Source: Gemmata massiliana (GTDB lineage: Bacteria > Planctomycetota > Planctomycetia > Gemmatales > Gemmataceae). Taken from it: a DNA stretch of 59,267 nucleotides. Made by a program: the position numbers and the translations under genes. Location: NCBI GenBank assembly GCA_000531095.1, contig HG799466.1:1-59267 (forward strand). The letters run 5' to 3'. A model generated the notes under the pieces. That model ran no database searches. It was not told the DNA's origin and worked only from the letters and a program-made list of their open reading frames with translations. The stretch's first letter is position 1. Every line of letters begins with the position of its first letter. Below, piece by piece: positions 52,792-59,267 of this stretch.

Positions 52792-53970
52792 TTACGCAGA
52801 GTAGGCGAGTTCGGCGGCGGCGACGCCGCTCCCCGGTGTTACTTTCACGCCTGCTCCGCGGAGCACGTGCTCCAACGCGGCGAGGACCGATAGCACGCAG
52901 ATCGAGCGGCTGTTGTAGCCCATGATCCCGATGCGCCACGCCTTGCCCTTGAAGTCGCCCAGCCCGCCGCCGATCTCGATGCCGAACTCGTTAAGCAGTT
53001 GCTTGCGGCCCGCGACGTCGTCGACGCCCGCGGGGATCTTGACCGCGTTCACCTGCGGGAGCCGGCACGATTCCGCCGCGATGTACTCCAATCCGAGCGC
53101 TTCCAGACCGGCCTTGAGTGCCCCGTGGTTGCGCAAGTGCCGCGCGTACCGGGCTTCCAGACCTTCTTCGAGTACCAACCGTAGCCCTTCGCGCAGCGCG
53201 TACACCATCGTGATAGGGGCCGTGTGGTGGTACGCCCGGTCGCCGCTCCAGTAGCTCTGGATCGAGGTGAGATCGAGGTACCAGCTTTGGACCTTCGTCT
53301 TGCGGTTCTTGAGCGCGTCCACCGCCCGCGGGCTGAAGCTGATGGGCGACATCCCGGGCGGGCAGCTCAACCCCTTCTGCGAGCAACTGAACGCCGCGTC
53401 CACTTCCCACTCGTCGAGCTTCACCGGCGTGCAGCCGAGAGTGGTCACGCAGTCGGTGATGAGCAGCGTGCCGAACTCGTGGCACAGCTTGCCGACCTGC
53501 GAGATGTCCTGCAGCGCGCCGGTAGACGTTTCGGCGTGAACCAGCCCGAGCACCTTCGGGCGCGTTTCCTTTAGGATGTCGCGCAGCTCGTTGAGGTCGA
53601 AGACCTGGCCCCACGGCTTCTCTTTGACCGTGAGTTTCGCGCCCGTGCGCCCGGCCACGTCGATCATGCGCGTGCCGAAGTACCCGATGCTGCACACCAC
53701 GACCGGGTCGCCCGGTTCGATCAGGTTCACGAAGCACGTTTCCATGCCGGCCATGCCGGTCGCGGACACCGGGAACGTGAGCTGGTTCTTCGTCTGGTAC
53801 ACCTCGCGCAGCATGGTCTGCGTTTCGGTCATGATCTCCAGGAACTGTGGGTCCAGGTGCCCGAGCAGCGGCGTGGACATGACCGAGAGGACGCGCGGGT
53901 GGGCGTCACTCGGACCGGGGCCGAGGAGCAGGCGCGGGGTGGGGTTGAGCTGACCGGGGAGGGTTGTCAT
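52792..53970 (-). CDS. Class V aminotransferase (serine-pyruvate / alanine-glyoxylate type)
   Basis: The predicted PLP enzyme has 392 residues. LLLGPGPSDAHPRVL opens the protein as in AGT-like enzymes; SATGMAGMET (69-78), D173 in LLITDCVTTLG and K199 in SCSQKGLSCPPG (Schiff base) follow, with the typical WRIGIMGYNSRS near the end. It may convert glyoxylate plus alanine or serine into glycine. The start is ATG at 53970. The gene is in line with the isochorismatase-like and moxR cassette genes, but 114 bp and a repeat separate them. Confidence 0.93.
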   Translation of the reverse strand: MTTLPGQLNPTPRLLLGPGPSDAHPRVLSVMSTPLLGHLDPQFLEIMTETQTMLREVYQTKNQLTFPVSATGMAGMETCFVNLIEPGDPVVVCSIGYFGTRMIDVAGRTGAKLTVKEKPWGQVFDLNELRDILKETRPKVLGLVHAETSTGALQDISQVGKLCHEFGTLLITDCVTTLGCTPVKLDEWEVDAAFSCSQKGLSCPPGMSPISFSPRAVDALKNRKTKVQSWYLDLTSIQSYWSGDRAYHHTAPITMVYALREGLRLVLEEGLEARYARHLRNHGALKAGLEALGLEYIAAESCRLPQVNAVKIPAGVDDVAGRKQLLNEFGIEIGGGLGDFKGKAWRIGIMGYNSRSICVLSVLAALEHVLRGAGVKVTPGSGVAAAELAYSA

Positions 53971-54014
53971 GGGATGGCTCGCGTTGGGACCGATTGAACT
54001 CGTTCTGTTCTCAT

Positions 54015-54109
54015 GAAAGGGTGAAGGGGCGCGCGGGTGAAGGGGGGAAATGACAAAAGTGTAAGGCTTTTGCCTTTTTTACCCTTACCCTTCGGCCCTT
54101 CGCTTCACC
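54015..54109. repeat. GGGTGAAGGGG palindromic repeat reaching into a coding 3' end
   Basis: AAAGGGTGAAGGGGCGCGCG... at 54015-54046 and the imperfect complement CCCTTACCCTTCGGCCCTTC.. at 54081-54109 form a long hairpin. The stop codon and last residues (KRRAEG) of the hydrolase gene lie within the second arm. The wording matches the element inside treY (40436-40537). Confidence 0.7.
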
Positions 54110-54651
54110 AACTCGCTGACGGCCTTGAACTGCGGGTGGGTCGCGTCGGTCAGCCACTCGAACGCGACCGCCTCGACGGTGGTCGGGACCGCACCGGCCT
54201 GTTCGAGCCGGCGGAGTGCCGTGGAGTGGTCGAGGTCGTGGCGCGTCCCGAGCGCGTCCACCGGGAGGAACACGTGCAGCCCGGCGCGGAGCAGGTCCAG
54301 TGCGGTTTGGGCGACGCACACGTGCGTTTCCATGCCGACGAGCACCACGTTCGGGCGCCGGAGCATTTCGAGTTCTTCCAGGAACGTCCCGGCCCCGCAG
54401 CAACTGAACGCGGTCTTCGCGGGCAGGTTGGCCGGGAGCCGGAGCGCGATTTCCGGGGCGGTGGGGCCGAGCCCCTTGGGATACTGCTCGGTGGCGCGTG
54501 CGGGCACTTCGAGCAGGGCCGCGACGTCAAGCACGAAACCCGTGTTCCGCAGGAGCCCCGGGGCGCCCGGGATCTTCGCCAACAACTTGTCCTGGATGTC
54601 GATCACGACGACGACCGACGTCTCCGCGCGCAGGCGCTTCACGGTACTCAT
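54085..54651 (-). CDS. Isochorismatase-like cysteine hydrolase
   Basis: The predicted protein has 188 residues. The catalytic residues of the family are visible: D18 in VVVIDIQDKL, K79 in LPAKTAFSC, and C112 in GMETHVCVAQTALDLL. The family includes isochorismatase, nicotinamidase and N-carbamoylsarcosine amidase; the substrate here is unknown. The start is 3 bp after the stop of the transglutaminase gene, so they are co-transcribed. Its C-terminus is made by a palindromic repeat. Confidence 0.9.
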   Translation of the reverse strand: MSTVKRLRAETSVVVVIDIQDKLLAKIPGAPGLLRNTGFVLDVAALLEVPARATEQYPKGLGPTAPEIALRLPANLPAKTAFSCCGAGTFLEELEMLRRPNVVLVGMETHVCVAQTALDLLRAGLHVFLPVDALGTRHDLDHSTALRRLEQAGAVPTTVEAVAFEWLTDATHPQFKAVSELVKRRAEG

Positions 54652-54654
54652 TCG

Positions 54655-56952
54655 TTACACTCGCGGTTCGAGGGCGCGCCGGAGCTGTTCCAGATCCTGG
54701 TCCAGCTCCGCGAGCCGGGCGTCCGACGGGGGAACCCCGCCGAACCGGTCTTGATAATACGCTCCCGCCCAGGTGATTGGAACCTCTGCGACGTCGGCGC
54801 ACCCGGGGCGGGCGCGGAGCGCGTCGGCCGCGGCGAGTGCGAACTCCATCGGCGTGTCCCCGGCTACTGGTTCGATCCCGTGCGCGGCGAGCACCGCGAC
54901 CAGTTCCCCGAACCAGCGGGCCGGGGGCGGCGGAGCGGGCGGCGCCGATGCCCGCGCGCGGCGCCACCGGAGCACGGCCCGCACGCTGAACACGAGCACG
55001 ATCACGTTGACGAGCGCGAGGAGCGTGTTGACTCGCGTGAGCCAACTCGCGAACCCGGCGAGCTCCTTGCGGCGCTGCTCCGGGGTGTAATCGGTCACGT
55101 AGTGCTGGAACTGCGTCTCGACCCAGGTGTTCGCCTTGTTCCACCAATTGTTGTCCGCGTCGTTGTTCGCGTCGCCGCCGGGCGTGGGGTCGAGGCTCCG
55201 CCAGTGGAAGAGGTGGGTCGGCCCGTCGGGGTGTCGGTCGGGTTCCGGGATGGGGACCGACACGAACGCCTCGGCCCAGGCGTGCGCGTGCTCCTGTTTC
55301 ACGAGGTACTTCCCGTCGCCCGCGTGCTCGTGCCCCTTGAAGCCGAGAACGAACACCGCGGGGATGCCCTGGGACCGGAGCATGAGGACCAGCGCCGTAG
55401 CGAACCGCTCGCAGTGCCCGGCTTTGGAGTGGAAGAGGAAATCCTCGATGGGGTCGATCTTGGCGTTCCCGCGCTTCAGATCGGTGGTGTACCGCAGGGT
55501 CGGGGTGGTCGCGAGGTGCGCGGAGAACGCGCGGGCGATCAGGTCGTGGTGCTCGGCGCGCGGGAGGCGCCGTTTGGGGTCGCGGAGCTTGGCCGGGTCG
55601 CGCCACTCGGCCGGGAGTTTGCCCCCCTCGATCAGCTCGACGAGGAGCTTGTCCGCGTACTCCTTCACGCGCTCCACGGGGTTGATGCGGAGCTGGTCGA
55701 GTGAGTCGTCGAGCCGGGAGTCGGCGATCTGGAACCCCGGTCCGAGGTCCGTGTCGGTTCGGGGCGCGTACTCCTGACGGTACTTGAGCGGGCGGTTGCG
55801 CTGGCGCGGACCCGGATCCCAGTAGAAGGTACCGTCGGGGGTGGGCATCCACCCCTGGTCGCCGTCCTCGGTCACGCCGATGAACGGGGCCGGTTGGTTC
55901 GGCAGCCAGAGGATCGGGTCGGCGGCGAAGTGGGCTTTCGACTTTGGGGGCAGTTCAAACGCGAGCGTGAACTGCCCCGGCCCGAGGTTCGGGGCGGCCC
56001 ACGGGTTCGATTGGCGCGCGGTCCGGACGAGGTTCGGTAGGCGCTTCGGCTCCATGTTCCACGCGCCGCCGGTGTACTGCTGGTGCGTGCGCCCGCGCCA
56101 CCGTTGGTCGGGGCTGACGTCCGTCTTCGGCGACCCGTCGGGGTAGGTCGCGGTCACCTCGAACGCGGTCTCGGAGTTCGTTTTGAGGGCGCCGGTGCGG
56201 TTGAGGTCCACCATCTGGTCCGCGGCGTACCCGATCTCGACGCGGGGCGTCCCGAAGTCCGCTTTGGGGGCGGACGAGCGCGGGGTCAGGAGGTAGACGG
56301 GGACCGCGACGACCCCCGCGCAAGCGGCCCATACGAGCGCCGACGGGAGCCCCGTTCGCGTGCCGCGCGGCTCGCCGGACGCGGCAGCCGCGTCCGGGAC
56401 CACTTTGTTCGGGTCGGGGACCGGCGGAACGGCCCCGCTCGCACACCCGAGGTAGAACAGCGAGAGGCTCCACACGGCCGCGACGAGGTACAGCCCGACG
56501 AGCACGAAACACAGCGGCTCTTCGGCGAACGCCGCGGCCAGCCCGACGCCCGCGAGCGCGAGTCCGTGGAGCGACCAATAGTCGCCCGCGTGCTTCTCGC
56601 CGCGGGCGACTTTCGCGGCCAGGAGCATCATCACTAGCGGGCCGAACATCGCGACCATGAGCACGTGCCAGCCCATGTGCGCGAACTCGCCCGTGTCGAT
56701 CTCCCGTTTGACGCGGTACGCGACCCACAGGCAGAAGCACGCACCGACCGCGCCCCCGAGCCGGTTCGCGGCCGGGATCGAGAGCAGTGTGAATCGAGTT
56801 TCGATGAAGTACAGTGCGCCGAGCGCGAGCACGGCCAGCACCGCGAACCCCGCGACCTCCGGGAGCATGGGGGCTTGCGCGTACCCCAGGGTTACGCACG
56901 CCAGCGCGAGCGTCAGATATGTGCTGAACCGGAAGGTCGCTTCGGTCGGCAT
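54655..56952 (-). CDS. TgpA-like transglutaminase-core membrane protein
   Basis: The predicted protein has 765 residues. About six N-terminal membrane helices (first 210 residues) precede a large outer domain with a transglutaminase core: the Cys in GHCERFATALVLMLR, the His in EHAHAWAEAFV and the Asp in WRSLDPTPGG form the Cys-His-Asp triad. One more helix (VNTLLALVNVIVLVFSVRAVL) follows, and then a cytoplasmic DUF4129-like tail. In the moxR-DUF58-TgpA cassette such proteins are thought to act on envelope proteins. The family is known but its substrate is not. Confidence 0.9.
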   Translation of the reverse strand: MPTEATFRFSTYLTLALACVTLGYAQAPMLPEVAGFAVLAVLALGALYFIETRFTLLSIPAANRLGGAVGACFCLWVAYRVKREIDTGEFAHMGWHVLMVAMFGPLVMMLLAAKVARGEKHAGDYWSLHGLALAGVGLAAAFAEEPLCFVLVGLYLVAAVWSLSLFYLGCASGAVPPVPDPNKVVPDAAAASGEPRGTRTGLPSALVWAACAGVVAVPVYLLTPRSSAPKADFGTPRVEIGYAADQMVDLNRTGALKTNSETAFEVTATYPDGSPKTDVSPDQRWRGRTHQQYTGGAWNMEPKRLPNLVRTARQSNPWAAPNLGPGQFTLAFELPPKSKAHFAADPILWLPNQPAPFIGVTEDGDQGWMPTPDGTFYWDPGPRQRNRPLKYRQEYAPRTDTDLGPGFQIADSRLDDSLDQLRINPVERVKEYADKLLVELIEGGKLPAEWRDPAKLRDPKRRLPRAEHHDLIARAFSAHLATTPTLRYTTDLKRGNAKIDPIEDFLFHSKAGHCERFATALVLMLRSQGIPAVFVLGFKGHEHAGDGKYLVKQEHAHAWAEAFVSVPIPEPDRHPDGPTHLFHWRSLDPTPGGDANNDADNNWWNKANTWVETQFQHYVTDYTPEQRRKELAGFASWLTRVNTLLALVNVIVLVFSVRAVLRWRRARASAPPAPPPPARWFGELVAVLAAHGIEPVAGDTPMEFALAAADALRARPGCADVAEVPITWAGAYYQDRFGGVPPSDARLAELDQDLEQLRRALEPRV

Positions 56953-56992
56953 CGGGTGCCCCGTGGTGGCTCTCGTGGGTGTCGGTCGCGGG

Positions 56993-58129
56993 CTATGCGG
57001 TCTTGGGTGGTTGGTACCACGGGAGCCGGTCGGTGGGGCAAACGGTCGCGAACGGCTTGCCCGTGGACCGCGCCAGTGTGCCGGCGAACGGCGAGTTCGG
57101 TCGGCTGCTCACAACCACTCGTGCTCCGCGCGCGAGGTGCCCGGCGAATACGGCCGTGCTCGGTGCTTCGACTTCCGGTCCGCCGGTCACGTCCGCGAGC
57201 GGGGCGAGAGCTGCGCGCATGTGCTCCTCGGAATGGGCGGTCCCGGTGCCGTGTCCGGGCACCACAACGGTGATCGGGCTGTCGAACGCGCGCCGCCACG
57301 TTACCGCGATCGTCGCCGCGAGACTCAGCGCGGCTTCAAGCAGGTCGCGGTCCGGGGGTGTCGGGGTCGGAGGGAGCCAGGGTTCGACCACCAGCACCAG
57401 TTCCGGCGACGGGGCCGTGTCGTACTCGCGCACCATCGGCTCGCCGCGGCGAGCGGTCGTGCGCCAGTGGATGTCGCGGATCGGGTCGCCGGTCCGGTAC
57501 CCGCGCACGCCGCGCACTTCGGCCCGGTCCGTGGTCACACGGCGGAGCACCTTGCGCGAGCGCCCGTCGCCCCCCGCCTGCCGAATCACCCAGCGGCGCA
57601 GACCGTCCGGTTCAGCGACTCCCGGGGTCGGGAGCACGATGACCTCGTCCGTCGCGTCGCCGGGGAGCTGACACGTCACGAACCCGAACGGGAAGCTCGA
57701 CACGAGTGCGACCGGCCCGCCGAATCGCCCGCGCGTCGGGAACGCGCGCGACGCGGTGCAGTCCAGTGTCTTGGCCCCACGGACGCGGTACGCCAGAAAG
57801 TTCGTCGTGCCCGCCCGCGACCGGTCTTCGACCGCAACAGTTACCGCCCGGCGCCCGAGGTTCGTGACGCGCACGCCGTACTCGGACCGCTCGCCCGCGA
57901 ACAGTGGTCCCACCGCGAGGCGCCTGGCGCTCGCGCGGCGCACGTTGATCCGCGCCAGGATGCCGTTCAGCACGACCAGGGCGATCATCACGTACACGAT
58001 GAGGAGCACCAGGTTGATGCTCTTGTACCACGCGATCGCGCCGACCACCAGGGCCACGCCGAGCCACGCGACACCGGCTGGCGTGAACTGCATCTGGGGG
58101 CCGTCGATCACGCCCTCGGAGCGCTTCAT
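56993..58129 (-). CDS. DUF58 domain protein
   Basis: The predicted protein has 378 residues. Two membrane helices (AWLGVALVVGAIAWYKSINLVLLIVYVMIALVVL) are near the N-terminus. The DUF58 signature is RGYRTGDPIRDIHWRTTARRGE with VREYD after it, followed by a von Willebrand A-like fold. The start overlaps the moxR stop by 4 bp (ATGA). It probably works with the MoxR ATPase on metal-dependent complex assembly, as inferred for the family. Confidence 0.92.
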   Translation of the reverse strand: MKRSEGVIDGPQMQFTPAGVAWLGVALVVGAIAWYKSINLVLLIVYVMIALVVLNGILARINVRRASARRLAVGPLFAGERSEYGVRVTNLGRRAVTVAVEDRSRAGTTNFLAYRVRGAKTLDCTASRAFPTRGRFGGPVALVSSFPFGFVTCQLPGDATDEVIVLPTPGVAEPDGLRRWVIRQAGGDGRSRKVLRRVTTDRAEVRGVRGYRTGDPIRDIHWRTTARRGEPMVREYDTAPSPELVLVVEPWLPPTPTPPDRDLLEAALSLAATIAVTWRRAFDSPITVVVPGHGTGTAHSEEHMRAALAPLADVTGGPEVEAPSTAVFAGHLARGARVVVSSRPNSPFAGTLARSTGKPFATVCPTDRLPWYQPPKTA

Positions 58130-59094
58130 GCTGGCACCTTGAGTTTCGCGAGGATCTCGCGCACCACGGGGCCGGCGTCCGGGTGCCCGCCCGCGGCCCA
58201 GCTCCGTGTCACGAGGCGGTGCGCCAGGACCGGTTCGGCGAGCGCCTTCACGTCGTCGGGGACCGCGAAGTCGCGCCCGGCGGTGACCGCGAACGCCTGG
58301 ACCGCCCGGTACATCGCGAGCGCGGCGCGGGTGCTCGCGCCCAGCGCGAGCTCCGGGTGCGTGCGGGTTCCGCCGATCAGGTCGAGAATGTACTCGGCAA
58401 TGGACGGATCGACTCGCACCGTGCGCACGTAGGTCTGCAGCGCAATTACGTCAGCGGGCTGGAGGACCGGTTCAAGGGTTTCGACCGGTTCGCCGGCCCG
58501 GTGCTGCGTGAGGATCGCGCGCTCGGCCTCGCGGTCCGGGTACCCGACCTTCACGCGCAGCATGAATCGGTCGAGTTGGCTCTCGGGCAACGGGTACGTG
58601 CCCTCGAACTCGTGCGGGTTCTGGGTCGCGACGACGAGGAACGGCGGACCGAGCGGCCGCGTGTTGCCGTCCACGGTTACCTGTCGCTCTTGCATCGCTT
58701 CGAGCAGCGCGGACTGCGTGCGCGGGGTCGCGCGATTGATTTCATCGGCCAGAACCACTTCGGCGAACACGGGGCCGGGCTGGAAGATGAATTCGCTGGT
58801 CTGTGCCCGATAGATCGTGACCCCGAGCAAGTCGCCGGGGAGCAGGTCGGGCGTGAATTGGATGCGGTTGAATTTGCACGCGAGGCTGCGTGCGAGTGCC
58901 TTCGCGAGGAGCGTTTTGCCGACCCCCGGCACGTCGTCGAGCAGCAGGTGCCCGTCGGCGAGCAGTGCGACGGCGGCGAACCGCACGATATCGGGCTTAC
59001 CCAGGAACACGCGCCCGACGTTCTTTTGCAGCGCGTCGAGGAGCGCGGCGAGTTCACGCGGGGAACGTGCGTTTGATGGTCCGTCGACTGGCAT
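58126..59094 (-). CDS. MoxR family AAA+ ATPase
   Basis: The predicted protein has 322 residues. Walker A is DVPGVGKT (54-61), Walker B VVLADEINRA, then TQSALLEAMQERQVTVDG and sensor 1 VVATQNPHEFEGTYPLPESQLDRF. MoxR ATPases act as chaperones for complexes that contain von Willebrand A proteins. It is first of the operon moxR-DUF58-tgpA-like-isochorismatase-like. The promoter should be between 59095 and 59200; a small CGCCC/GGGCG hairpin is at 59192-59217. Confidence 0.94.
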   Translation of the reverse strand: MPVDGPSNARSPRELAALLDALQKNVGRVFLGKPDIVRFAAVALLADGHLLLDDVPGVGKTLLAKALARSLACKFNRIQFTPDLLPGDLLGVTIYRAQTSEFIFQPGPVFAEVVLADEINRATPRTQSALLEAMQERQVTVDGNTRPLGPPFLVVATQNPHEFEGTYPLPESQLDRFMLRVKVGYPDREAERAILTQHRAGEPVETLEPVLQPADVIALQTYVRTVRVDPSIAEYILDLIGGTRTHPELALGASTRAALAMYRAVQAFAVTAGRDFAVPDDVKALAEPVLAHRLVTRSWAAGGHPDAGPVVREILAKLKVPA

Positions 59095-59267
59095 ACGCGC
59101 GGTCTCTCACAAGAGGAACGACCGCGGTAATATACGGTTGCGTGGATGAAATGGTTCTGTGAACCGCACACGCAAGAGCGGCAAGCGAGTGAACCCCGCC
59201 CGCAAGGGCGGCGGGTTGCATTGTGTAGTGCGTTACCAGTTACGGTGAGTCACTACACCGGCACCCG

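Overview
The window is GC-rich bacterial chromosome that looks like a planctomycete of the Gemmata group (Gemmataceae). The evidence is two DUF1559 proteins with type IV pilin-like N-termini, an HzsA-like c-type cytochrome protein, an ECF sigma factor fused to an extracytoplasmic domain, a secreted tricorn-type protease, FG-GAP surface protein remnants, many large exported proteins of unknown role, and intergenic space full of long palindromic repeats of several families. No insertion sequence, phage, CRISPR array or rRNA was seen.

Layout. Positions 1-3.2 kb (minus strand) hold sulfate activation genes cysD and a cysN-cysC fusion. From 3.4 to 13.9 kb lie a WD40 protein bracketed by two direct copies of a 100-bp repeat, small zinc-ribbon and membrane proteins, an RdgC-like protein, an SDR oxidoreductase, a gene graveyard (a 5'-truncated FG-GAP protein, a frameshifted paralogue fragment, a frameshifted conserved gene), an AT-richer island with a small secreted protein, a DUF1559 protein, a degenerate initiator-tRNA-like sequence and an RRM RNA-binding protein. 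From 13.9 to 25 kb lie glgA, exported proteins, a sigma factor with several extra N-terminal helix-turn-helix motifs behind a long gene-free leader, a five-repeat secreted protein, thiL carrying an in-frame palindromic insertion, a YfcE-like phosphoesterase and an HtrA-like protease.

From 25 to 35 kb are a tricorn-type protease, an SMP-30 lactonase-like protein, the HzsA-like protein and two more secreted proteins. Positions 35.4-37.8 kb form a compact pyrimidine salvage operon (deoA-cdd-upp). It converges on treY-treZ (37.8-42.6 kb), which makes trehalose from the glycogen-type glucan produced by the glgA product. treY also carries an in-frame palindromic insertion. From 43 to 52.5 kb are a HEAT-like protein with a c-heme motif and an internal tandem duplication, an exported protein with a protease-like remnant, a DUF1559-lipoprotein pair next to the ECF sigma/BSP fusion, a DUF6159 membrane protein and a nucleotidyltransferase-like protein. 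From 52.8 to 59.1 kb (minus strand) are a class V aminotransferase, an isochorismatase-like hydrolase and the moxR-DUF58-transglutaminase cassette.

The strongest unusual signals are: (i) two metabolic enzymes (ThiL, TreY) with extra in-frame segments encoded by palindromic repeats; (ii) a cloverleaf derived from initiator tRNA with an AAU anticodon; (iii) an ECF sigma factor whose outer domain is a protease fold lacking its catalytic motif; (iv) a sigma-70 factor with three extra HTH segments behind a gene-free leader; and (v) a likely non-canonical ATC start for cysD. All assignments come from reading the sequence and remembered family motifs; no database search was run.
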